Source: Planctomycetota bacterium (GTDB lineage: Bacteria > Planctomycetota > Planctomycetia > Pirellulales > UBA1268). Taken from it: a DNA stretch of 64,000 nucleotides. The stretch lies in assembly GCA_003669585.1 (NCBI GenBank), contig QWOQ01000007.1, positions 356,694 to 420,693 of the forward strand. Direction: 5' to 3'. Below, piece after piece: positions 28,670 through 37,266 of this stretch. Each line of letters begins with the position of its first letter. Position 1 is the first letter of the stretch. Both the position numbers and the translations under genes were made by a program. The notes beneath the pieces are model-generated. The model ran no database searches, was not told the origin of the DNA, and saw nothing but the letters and a program-made list of their open reading frames with translations.

Positions 28670-28807
28670 AGCTTTTAAAAAATAGTTTTCCTTCCAAGAG
28701 GCATTTCAGACTCGATCGAATTCGCATCTTTATTCAACCGTTCTGGTCGTGGATGTTATTTCCTCTCCAGAACTCCTTCCTCAGGTTCCTCCATTCTCAT
28801 TCGTAGG

Positions 28808-31800
28808 ATGTACCACTCCATGCTGAACAAACTTTTCTCTTGGTTGACAGCGTTTGCTGGCGTGAGAACGAACTCATGGTGCGGTTGCTCTTTACGAGTG
28901 ATCGCAGCGTTTTGTTTTCTCTCGTCGCAGATGCTGCTGGCGGATTTTCCGCAAGCTCGCCTGGCAACGATTTATCCCCCGGGAGGCAAGCAGAATTCTC
29001 AGGTAACTGTTGCGATTGTTGGAACCGATCTCGACGACCTACAGAAACTTACTTTTTCGCATCCCGGTATTACCGCTATTCACAAAATGAGCGAACCGAC
29101 TGAGTTCGATCCTCAACCAAAACCGATCCTGGGACAGATGGTCGTCTCTATTGCCGCGGATGTGCTACCAGGGATCTACGATGTTCGTGCGGTCGGTCGT
29201 TACGGCGTCAGTAATCCTCGGGCGTTCATGATTGGAACCGTGGAAGAACTTCGCAAAGAAAAACCTGCCGACGATGTTGCTACGGCAATTGATATTCCTC
29301 CTGATGCTGTTGTTTCCGGGAAAGCAACCGCTGGCAAAGCCGATCATTACGCCGTTTTGCTCGCCGCGAATCAGCGTGTTCGAGTCAGCGTGTGGAGTAA
29401 ACGATTGGAGTCGCGAATGACGCCCATCGTTTCAATTGCTGATGGATCTGGAAAGGTTCTTGCAGCATCGAATCGAACTCCCAGCGATGACCCAGTACTC
29501 GATTTTGTGGCGCCGATTGCAGGCAAGTACATTGTGAAAATCAGTGACTTTTTTGCCGGAGGAGGAGACGAACTCTTCTATCGACTCTCTCTCTCCACTG
29601 GGCCTCAGATTGATTTCGTTTTTCCACCTGTGGCAAAGCCCGGAGAGACCACGAAAATCAGCGTTTTTGGACGCGGTCTCCCAGGCAGTTCACCCGCCAT
29701 TCTTGAAGGCGGCGCTGGATCTCTCGAGCAAGTCACGGTCGATGCGAGTCTCGGCGATCCTGCCAAGGGCACTTTATCGCGAGTTTCACGTCGCTTAATG
29801 GCGCCAAGAGATTCATCCATAGACGCTGGAGATATTTCGGCGAGCCTGCTCTCTTCTGCTTTGCAACCAATCTCCGCACTTGCTGCAGTTGGTCCTGTTG
29901 TGATTGAAACCTCACCGAATGACACTTCATCGCAGCCGCAAGCGATTCAAATTCCTTGCGACGTTGCTGGTCGATTTCATCCCAAGGGAGATCGCGACTG
30001 GTATTCGTTTACAGCCAAAGCGGGAGAAGATTTCCGATTTGAAGTCATCTCGCAGCGACTAGGTCTTCCCACGGATGCATCGCTCACCATTGAGAGCGTT
30101 GGGGTTGACGACAAGGGACAGCCTGTTGTCAAAGAGATTGCGTTTTCCGACGACATTGCAGCAGACTTTGCAGGCGTTGGAGTCGATCGTCCAACGACCG
30201 ACCCTGCTATTTCGTTCAAAGCTCCTGTTGATGGAAACTACCGCGTGCTGATACGGGATTTAACATCGGATTCCCGCACGCTTCCAGAACATGCCTACAT
30301 TTTGGAAATTCGTCGCCCCGCACCCGACTTTCGTCTGCTTGTCATGCTCACGCTGCGTGATAAAGCTGATGCGAATAAGGCAGCCATCTGGACGCCCTCA
30401 CTTCCGATTGGCGGATCGCTTGCCTTGGATGTACTCGTGCTGCGTCGCGATGGTTTTGCAGGTGAGATATCTCTTGAAGTTGAAGGGCTTCCAGCCGGCG
30501 TGACCGCGTCAACGGTATCGATCGATTCCAAGTCAAATCGTGGATTGCTCGTGCTTTCGGCTCCCGAAGGTGTCGCACCGACGTCGACCACCATTCGAGT
30601 CATCGGTCGTTCGAAATTAGACACCACAGAGCTTGTTCGATTCGCTCGTTCCGCAACCTTGACATGGAATGTTGATACCGCGAATTCTCCTCAAATTGTG
30701 CGAGAAATGCATGATATTCCGCTTGCCGTGGTCGCTGATATTGCTCCGGTAACGCTCGCTCAAAGCGCGGCAAAAGTGTGGGAAACATCTCGCGGTGGAA
30801 AATTATCAATTCCACTGGGAGTTGTTCGTCGGGCAGGATCAAAAGGAGAACTGTCGCTCACCGCCGCGAATCTCCCTGCTGAACTCAAGGTCGCTGAACT
30901 CAAGCTTGCCGAAGGGGCTGCAGCTGGAACGGTAGAACTCGACTTCGATCCAAAACTCCCTGCAGGATCATATGTTGTCATTCTTACTGGAGCCGCCAAA
31001 GCTTCCTATCAGAGAAACCCACAGGCCGCAGAAGTTGCAAAAGCTGATCACGAACGCATAGCAGCTTTATCAAAAGAACGAACGGCTATTGCAGAAACTG
31101 CCAAGCAAGCAGTCGCTACTGCTGACAAACTCCTTCTCGATTCTCAAGTGATCGGAAAGCAAGCCGTTACTGCGATTGAAGAATCGAAAAAATCGATGCT
31201 CGACATCGACAATGCGGCAAAGCAAACTGCTATTGCATTCGAGGCGGCTAAAAAGCTCGCTGCCGAAAAGCCTGGCGATGCCGCGGTAGTCGAAGCAGCA
31301 AAAGTTGCTGAGAAGGCTGTTTCCGATGCTGCTTTAAAGCTCGTTGCTGCAACCACGCTCGTTCAAGAACGCACTGTCGCCCAGGCTGCTGCACAGAAAA
31401 AAACAGATGAGCTTATTGCTGCCAAGGTGACTGTAGACAAATCAATGCAGGAATCGGTCGCAAAAGCCAAAGCTACAGAAGAAGAGAGAGTTCGTCGAGA
31501 AAAGATTGCGACTGATACCGCTGCGGCAAGTGTTGCCAAGGATATCGACGTGCCGATTATGATGCCACCGATCACCATCCGCGTTGCCGAATCACCTCTG
31601 ACCATCGCTCCCGCACCGGAAAAAATCACACTCAAACAGGGGACTGCAGCAGACCTGACGCTGGCCTGTACACGATTATTCGGATTTGTTGGAGAAATTG
31701 CTCTTGAGGCAGCCCCCGCAGCACCGGTGAACGGCCTTGCGATTGCACCTCTGACGATCCCTGCGGATCAACCGCAGGGAATTCTCAAACTTACGACCAC

Positions 31801-31933
31801 GCCACAAACCCCTCCAGGTTCCTACGAGCTCGTCATCAAAGCCAAGGTAAAGTTTTTTGAACGCGAAATCGTCTCGGAACGTCGAGTGCCGGTGGTGATC
31901 GAAGCCGTTGCGGCAGAAGTGCCGAAAACCTGA
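28808..31933 (+). CDS. Secreted pre-peptidase-type beta protein with Ala-rich coiled coil
   Basis: 1,041 residues; a second ATG is at 28820. The signal peptide lies at about 25-45. Beta domains follow: IYPPGGKQNSQVTVAIVG, then pre-peptidase C-terminal-type (PPC) modules around 155-265 (GKATAGKADHYAVLLAANQRVRVSV) and 375-500 (GRFHPKGDRDWYSFTAKAGEDFRFEV). Residues about 737-913 (DNA 31,015-31,545) are an Ala/Lys/Glu-rich heptad-like region, predicted to be a long coiled coil, with a PGDA break in the middle. The last 120 residues are beta again. No active site is visible, so a structural or adhesive role on the cell surface is likely. It follows the DUF1549/1553 gene by 138 bp and precedes a WD40 protein with a similar coiled coil. 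Confidence 0.8.
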   Translation: MYHSMLNKLFSWLTAFAGVRTNSWCGCSLRVIAAFCFLSSQMLLADFPQARLATIYPPGGKQNSQVTVAIVGTDLDDLQKLTFSHPGITAIHKMSEPTEFDPQPKPILGQMVVSIAADVLPGIYDVRAVGRYGVSNPRAFMIGTVEELRKEKPADDVATAIDIPPDAVVSGKATAGKADHYAVLLAANQRVRVSVWSKRLESRMTPIVSIADGSGKVLAASNRTPSDDPVLDFVAPIAGKYIVKISDFFAGGGDELFYRLSLSTGPQIDFVFPPVAKPGETTKISVFGRGLPGSSPAILEGGAGSLEQVTVDASLGDPAKGTLSRVSRRLMAPRDSSIDAGDISASLLSSALQPISALAAVGPVVIETSPNDTSSQPQAIQIPCDVAGRFHPKGDRDWYSFTAKAGEDFRFEVISQRLGLPTDASLTIESVGVDDKGQPVVKEIAFSDDIAADFAGVGVDRPTTDPAISFKAPVDGNYRVLIRDLTSDSRTLPEHAYILEIRRPAPDFRLLVMLTLRDKADANKAAIWTPSLPIGGSLALDVLVLRRDGFAGEISLEVEGLPAGVTASTVSIDSKSNRGLLVLSAPEGVAPTSTTIRVIGRSKLDTTELVRFARSATLTWNVDTANSPQIVREMHDIPLAVVADIAPVTLAQSAAKVWETSRGGKLSIPLGVVRRAGSKGELSLTAANLPAELKVAELKLAEGAAAGTVELDFDPKLPAGSYVVILTGAAKASYQRNPQAAEVAKADHERIAALSKERTAIAETAKQAVATADKLLLDSQVIGKQAVTAIEESKKSMLDIDNAAKQTAIAFEAAKKLAAEKPGDAAVVEAAKVAEKAVSDAALKLVAATTLVQERTVAQAAAQKKTDELIAAKVTVDKSMQESVAKAKATEEERVRREKIATDTAAASVAKDIDVPIMMPPITIRVAESPLTIAPAPEKITLKQGTAADLTLACTRLFGFVGEIALEAAPAAPVNGLAIAPLTIPADQPQGILKLTTTPQTPPGSYELVIKAKVKFFEREIVSERRVPVVIEAVAAEVPKT

Positions 31934-32050
31934 CGACCATCTCTCTGTACTGATGATTTTTTGTATTGCTCACTATCACTTTCTTTTTCTGTTTTCACCG
32001 CGTTGGAATCCATTGAAGCGTTACGCCCTTTCAAGACAGAGGCCTTTTTC

Positions 32051-35000
32051 ATGCATGTTCTATGGTTCAAACGAGTATCACGCAGCATCTGCACTTTTGT
32101 TTTTCTTTTTCCAATACTTGGAATTTCTGCTGGCACTGGAGGCATGCTGAAGCTGTCGGCTGCTGAAGGACTCGCCGTAAAACTTCCTATGAGACCGGAT
32201 GCTGTACGGTTTCAGGATGAAATTCTGCCGCTCCTCTCTGGTAGTTGCACCGCGTGTCACAATCAGAAAATTCACGAGGGTGGTCTCATTCTCGATTCCG
32301 TAAAAGCAATTCTGACCGGTGGTGACTCTGGTCCATCGGTAGTTCCAGGAAAACCTGTGGAGAGTCTCGTTTACTTAAGGGCCTCTCATCGACTCGAAGA
32401 CTTCATGCCACCTACTGACAATAAAGTAGGCGCAAAAAATCTTTCCGCCGAACAACTCGGGCTCCTTGAGCAATGGATCCAAGAAGGTGCGACCGTTGGC
32501 CCAAAAATTGAACGAAAGCCGATTGCCTGGAAATCACTTCCGCTTGGGTCTGGAGGTGTTTTGACTGTGGCCATGAGCAATGAAGGTCGACTCACAGCAG
32601 CCGCTCGCGGTGGACGAATCAGCCTCTACAACACTTCCTCTGCTGAACTTCTTGCCACCCTGATTGATCCATCAATGGTCGCCGCTGACATGCCTGTCCC
32701 AGATACGTCGCATCGTGATCCCGTCGCATCCTTGGCGATCGCTCCATCAGGTGACCTCGTAGCATCCGGTTCATTTCGCACCATTAAACTCTGGAAAAAA
32801 ATCCCTCCTGCGCGTCTACTCGAGCTTGCCGATACCGCAGCAGCAACTGCAATTGACTCCACTGCGATTGATACACTCACTGTGACTGGCTTGACTGACG
32901 GACGACTCATCCTTTCCGACAGATCAAAAGGGACTGTGGTCCGCACGATCAATGCCCACAAGGCTGCCGTGACGGATGTTGAGTTTTCCCTTGACGGTGC
33001 TATGATTTTTTCTTCTTCACGCGACGGTTCTCTTCGCGCTTGGAAGACTGCCGACGGCACGCCGGCTGGTGAATTAATTCGCACCGGCGAAGTCCATTCC
33101 TTGGCACTTGTTTCCGGCGGAGCGCAGCTTGCCAGTGCAGAGTCCGACTTTGTCATTCGAGTCTGGAGTCTCCCGCTTCCACCGGCTCCCGTGGAAGGCA
33201 TTGCACCTCCTGTTGTCATGCCGCTGAAGGAACTCAAAGGGAGTACCCAGGCAGTTGTTTCACTGACGGAAATGCCGGTTGTTGCTGGGCAACTTGTCAG
33301 TGCCGGAGTTGACGGTGTTGTGCGCCTATGGAGTATCGAAACTGCTGCGGTACTCAAACAATTTGCGCACGGTGGTGCTGTCACGGGCCTCTCGATTCGT
33401 GCTGACGCAACGCGACTTGCATCCGTCGGCACGGTTCCTGGCATAAAGCTCTGGGACATAGCCAGCGGACAACTTGTGCTGGAATCAAAAGGTGACATAC
33501 GCATCGCAGATCGGCTGAAGTCTGCTGATATTGCACTGATTCTGGCAAAAGAAAATGTTGAATACAGCAAGGCACAGGTCGCTGCTGCTGAAAAAGCAGT
33601 GCTCACAGCCGCTGAGGAAATAAAGAAAACGAGCGAGGCCATGGCCGCTGCGGAAAAAGCAATGGCTGAAAAAACGGAGGCTGTCAAAGCTCCAACACTT
33701 GCGAAGTCCGAAGCCGAGAAAGCGGCAGCCCAATCGACTGCCGCCATGCCAGTAGCAGTCGAGGCTCATGCAGCGGCCGTAAAATCGGCTGCCGCGATAG
33801 TCGCTGCTCTTGAAGGCGCTACAGCGAGTGTTGCAGCAGCTACAAAAACTGTTGAAGTTTCTCCAGGAGATGCCGGCGCTCTTGAGACATTGAAGGCCTT
33901 TCAAGCCGCCGCCGCCGCTGCCACTGTGGCCAAGACCGCCACCGATGAAACCGTCAAGCAGGCGACTGCCCATGTTGAGCGATCAAAAGTAAAACTTGAC
34001 GAGACAACCAAAAAACTCGCGGAGGCCGTGAAAGCATTTGATGCTGCTGAACAGGCCCGTAAACAGGCTGAAACTGGACTGGCATCAGCCAAGCGAGCCG
34101 TTGAATTTGCGCAGCAAGCAAGCAAGCAGGCTGACCTTCAGGTCCCACTTCAAAAGACACTTCAAACACAAGTTGAAGCAACTCTGGTTGCTCAGGATGC
34201 AACTCAAAAACAAGTGACTCAGGAAAACACAGCATCGGAAAAGCCACTGCTGACCGTCGCTTTTTCGCAGGACGGTTCCTTGTTGGTGGCATCCGGAACG
34301 GATGGTCGTGCCTATCTCTTTGGAGGCACTGACGCAAAGCCTCAAGGAATCATTGATGGCATTGGTGACGGGCGAACGCTGATCGATGCTGCGAGTGCAA
34401 AACAAATACTCGTGGCCGGTGGACCTGCTCTTGCAGGAATCTGGAACGCGGCAAGTGTATGGAGCCTCGAACGCACGATTGGTGGAGAGCAGACACCTCC
34501 GACCGATGAAGACATCGCAGATGGCCCACCGGTCGACATTGTGACGGCACTTGCTTTTTCTCCCGATGGGAAACTGCTCGCTTCAGGAGGAGGACATTCA
34601 AGCCGCAGCGGTGAGATTAAACTTTGGAACACGGCCGATGGTGCCTTTGTCAGAGGCATCACAACACCGCATTCAGATACTGTTACATCGCTTGAATTTT
34701 CTTATGCTGGCGACATGCTTGCGTCTTGCGGCACTGATCGATTTGTAAAAGTTCACAAAGTGGCTGACGCAACTCTTGTTAAGGCATTCGAGGGACATAC
34801 CGGCCACGTGCTCGGAGTTTCATGGCAGGCCAATGGCCGCCGGCTTGCCAGTGCGGGTGCCGACAAGGTGATCAAAATCTGGGATCTTGTCAGCGGCGAG
34901 CAGCAGCGAACTATTGCCGGCCTGACCAAGGAGGCCACTGCCATTCGGTTTCTTTCTCCTTCGGAAGAAGTGCTTGCGGCTTCAGGCGATCCAACCGTTC

Positions 35001-35188
35001 GCATCTACAATGCAACGAGTGGGGGCACTGTGCGACAATTCGAGGGAGCCGTCGACTTTGTTCAATCAATTGCTGTGGACAAAGCGTTTCTTGTGGCAGG
35101 TTCCCAAGATGGAAAACTCCGAATCTGGAACACCGCTACCGGAGTGATTGTGCACACGATTGAGCCATCTGCTGCACCGTCAAAGTAA
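32051..35188 (+). CDS. Secreted cytochrome c-WD40 protein with propeller split by an Ala-rich coiled coil
   Basis: 1,045 residues from ATG 32051. The frame opens at a TTG at 31961, but MHVLWFKRVSRS begins a proper signal peptide. A PSCyt1-type haem site CTACH (in SGSCTACHNQKIHEGGL) lies near residue 70, and MPPTDNK further on fits the axial Met region. WD40 repeats occupy about 160-480 and about 735-1,040 (HKAAVTDVEFSLDGAMIFSSSRDGSLRAW; GHTGHVLGVSWQANGRRLASAGADKVIKIWD). Between them, residues about 483-731 are almost pure Ala/Lys/Glu/Thr heptads. The coiled coil probably projects from the propeller and may pair with that of the neighbouring protein. It converges with a third DUF1501 gene. Confidence 0.87.
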   Translation: MHVLWFKRVSRSICTFVFLFPILGISAGTGGMLKLSAAEGLAVKLPMRPDAVRFQDEILPLLSGSCTACHNQKIHEGGLILDSVKAILTGGDSGPSVVPGKPVESLVYLRASHRLEDFMPPTDNKVGAKNLSAEQLGLLEQWIQEGATVGPKIERKPIAWKSLPLGSGGVLTVAMSNEGRLTAAARGGRISLYNTSSAELLATLIDPSMVAADMPVPDTSHRDPVASLAIAPSGDLVASGSFRTIKLWKKIPPARLLELADTAAATAIDSTAIDTLTVTGLTDGRLILSDRSKGTVVRTINAHKAAVTDVEFSLDGAMIFSSSRDGSLRAWKTADGTPAGELIRTGEVHSLALVSGGAQLASAESDFVIRVWSLPLPPAPVEGIAPPVVMPLKELKGSTQAVVSLTEMPVVAGQLVSAGVDGVVRLWSIETAAVLKQFAHGGAVTGLSIRADATRLASVGTVPGIKLWDIASGQLVLESKGDIRIADRLKSADIALILAKENVEYSKAQVAAAEKAVLTAAEEIKKTSEAMAAAEKAMAEKTEAVKAPTLAKSEAEKAAAQSTAAMPVAVEAHAAAVKSAAAIVAALEGATASVAAATKTVEVSPGDAGALETLKAFQAAAAAATVAKTATDETVKQATAHVERSKVKLDETTKKLAEAVKAFDAAEQARKQAETGLASAKRAVEFAQQASKQADLQVPLQKTLQTQVEATLVAQDATQKQVTQENTASEKPLLTVAFSQDGSLLVASGTDGRAYLFGGTDAKPQGIIDGIGDGRTLIDAASAKQILVAGGPALAGIWNAASVWSLERTIGGEQTPPTDEDIADGPPVDIVTALAFSPDGKLLASGGGHSSRSGEIKLWNTADGAFVRGITTPHSDTVTSLEFSYAGDMLASCGTDRFVKVHKVADATLVKAFEGHTGHVLGVSWQANGRRLASAGADKVIKIWDLVSGEQQRTIAGLTKEATAIRFLSPSEEVLAASGDPTVRIYNATSGGTVRQFEGAVDFVQSIAVDKAFLVAGSQDGKLRIWNTATGVIVHTIEPSAAPSK

Positions 35189-35289
35189 AACGCTCATTCA
35201 CCAACGCCCACTTTTTCAGATCCGACTCGACAGAAATCCTAAAGAATTTGCTGCGCAGTTCCACTGAATACAACAGCAGGCAACTGAGT

Positions 35290-36645
35290 TTAAAGGAGTT
35301 CGGCGATCGGTTCACGTTCAACTAAATATTGCGGGCGACCAGTCGTATCAACGATCGTCGTGCCTGCGGTGTTAATGCCGAGATTGTGATACAGAGTCGC
35401 CACAATCTCCTGCATGTGAACTGGTCTGTCAGTGGCATGTTCGCCAAGACGATTGGTCGCACCAATCACTTGCCCGGTTCGCATTCCACCTCCAGCCAAA
35501 AGTGCAGCACTTACTTGCGGCCAGTGATCTCGGCCAGCACCTGCATTGATTTTTGGGGTTCGACCAAATTCACCCCAGACAACGATTGTCACATCATCAA
35601 GCATGCCACGAGATTCCAGATCGTTGATGAGTGCACTCAAGCATTGATCAAGCTTCGGACCATGATCCCGGACGAGATCAAAATTCTGCGAATGGCTGTC
35701 CCATCGACCATAGCTAAGACTCACCACACGCACTCCTGCTTCGATCAGGCGTCTGGCCATCAGCAACTGATCGTTACACGTGGGAGCACCATCGTACTGG
35801 TATTGGTAGGGCTTTCCGTTTCCGTAGGCCTCGACAATTTTGGGATCCTCTTTCGAAAGGTCCATCGCTTCGAGAAGTTTTGAACTACTCAAAACATCGA
35901 ATGCCCTTTGACCGAACGCATCCATGCCCGACATCATTCCGGATGCATCGGCATCTCGTCGCAGACGATCAATACTCGAAAGCAAAGCCTTTCGATCGCC
36001 GAGCCGTTCGATAGACATTCCTTTTAAAGTCATGTTTTCCCGATCCGGCCCGTCTGGCTTGAATGGGGCAAACGAAGGTCCGAGAAATCCGGCGGTTCCT
36101 GAATCGGACCAAGGGCCGTGGGAAGTCTTCGCAGCAAGCCCAACAGAAGGAGGAACTGACGGATCAACCGAACCCTTCAGTTTGCTTATGCCTGCACCAA
36201 CAGAAGGACGACCTCCGAGCGAACGCAGGCTGTCGGGTGTCCAGCCTGTCATGCACTGAAAAGCCGCATGATCGCCGTGGCAACCAACGATAGATCGTAT
36301 GATCGCGCACTTGTCCATTTTTGCTGCCAGCTTTGGGAATACTTCGCAGATTTCTATCCCGCTGACATTTGTTGAAATGGGCTTAAACTCGCCTCGAATT
36401 TCACTCGGGGCATTGGGCTTTAAGTCCCACATATCTTGATGCGGCGGTCCACCACCGAGAAAAATATTAATCAACGCCTTGTGCGACGTTTTTGGACTGG
36501 AGAAAGAAGTTCGGTTGTCATCGGCCCGAAGCAATCCTGCAAGGGACAACCCTCCTACGCCGAACGAAAAACCCCCGATCGCAAGAAAGTCTCGCCGACT
36601 TTTTCCGTTGCAATAGTTCTGCTTGTTTCCAAAAATCGAGAGCAT
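35290..36645 (-). CDS. DUF1501 secreted protein (third copy)
   Basis: 451 residues with a twin-arginine-like start (GKSRRDFLAIGGFSFGVGGLSLAGLL). Family landmarks: NIFLGGGPPHQDMWDLKPNAPSEIRG, then FKPISTNVSGIEICEVFPKLA, VVWGEFGRTPKINAGAGRDHWPQ, GQVIGATNRLGEHATDRPV, and the ending REPIAELL. It is on the opposite strand to the main series, ending about 100 bp from the WD40 gene. Among the three local copies it is the closest to the textbook DUF1501 sequence. Substrate unknown. Confidence 0.93.
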   Translation of the reverse strand: MLSIFGNKQNYCNGKSRRDFLAIGGFSFGVGGLSLAGLLRADDNRTSFSSPKTSHKALINIFLGGGPPHQDMWDLKPNAPSEIRGEFKPISTNVSGIEICEVFPKLAAKMDKCAIIRSIVGCHGDHAAFQCMTGWTPDSLRSLGGRPSVGAGISKLKGSVDPSVPPSVGLAAKTSHGPWSDSGTAGFLGPSFAPFKPDGPDRENMTLKGMSIERLGDRKALLSSIDRLRRDADASGMMSGMDAFGQRAFDVLSSSKLLEAMDLSKEDPKIVEAYGNGKPYQYQYDGAPTCNDQLLMARRLIEAGVRVVSLSYGRWDSHSQNFDLVRDHGPKLDQCLSALINDLESRGMLDDVTIVVWGEFGRTPKINAGAGRDHWPQVSAALLAGGGMRTGQVIGATNRLGEHATDRPVHMQEIVATLYHNLGINTAGTTIVDTTGRPQYLVEREPIAELL

Positions 36646-37266
36646 CGGTCACCTCATTTTTTAAAACTTTCGAATCAACGCGAGAGAAAAAACTTGCCTT
36701 CCAAAAATAGTCTTAGGAGGGTTTCCCTATCGATTGTAAAAATAGCTGTCTGATTCATCCCTCGTTGAACCGGTTGCACGGCTCATCTTTCAATCGTCAT
36801 CTTAGTTCTATACAGACGACTCTACCAAAGTTGAACCGATCCAGAAGCCGATTGCCTCTGTAAAAGTACTCAAAACTCAAGCATTGACAACACTTTGCGT
36901 TCTAATTCGTTCGTGGATCAGTGTTTTTACGAGATTGTTCTGAGATTGTTCGCGTCTCGCTTTTTTATCAAAGAAGCAGGACTCTCCGACTTTTCTTCGA
37001 CTCCGTCGACAAACACTGTTTTTGGGCTGGAATGCTTTAAAAATAGAGAACTCTTGGAGGTTTTTCAATTTCAATGCAGTGCAGTAAGATGATTTTTCGA
37101 CGGATCTTCTCAGTCCTATACGATACGATCTCGTTACACTCTCTTTGGGTGTCGATGTAGAAAAAATCGTAGCGAGTTCTTCGTTTCAATCGCGACAACC
37201 GATCACCGCCAGCCATTCCTACCAGTTTTTGACAGATACCTACTCAGAACAATCCGAGGACGTTTA
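36646..37266. other. Long divergent non-coding region (about 620 bp)
   Basis: An AT-rich region between the divergent DUF1501 and J-like membrane protein genes. It has no frame that looks real: a 65-codon frame at 36877-37074 is unsupported. It contains one reasonable sigma-70-like promoter for the right-hand gene (37096-37124). I see no tRNA or strong hairpin. The length is unusual for this compact window. Confidence 0.4.
37096..37124 (+). promoter_or_regulatory. Candidate sigma-70-type promoter
   Basis: TTCGAC at 37096-37101 and TACGAT at 37119-37124 are separated by exactly 17 bases and lie about 140 bp before the GTG start at 37267. Each hexamer matches four of six consensus bases. Planctomycete promoters are poorly known, so this is only a candidate. 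Confidence 0.25.

Noticed and set aside
32626-33747. Long 373-codon minus-strand frame, Ser/Ala-rich
   Set aside because: It mirrors the repetitive WD40 and Ala-rich coiled-coil codons of the plus-strand gene; composition is typical of an antisense shadow.
36877-37074. 65-codon minus-strand frame in the long divergent gap
   Set aside because: No ribosome-binding site, no family and AT-rich random-looking composition.
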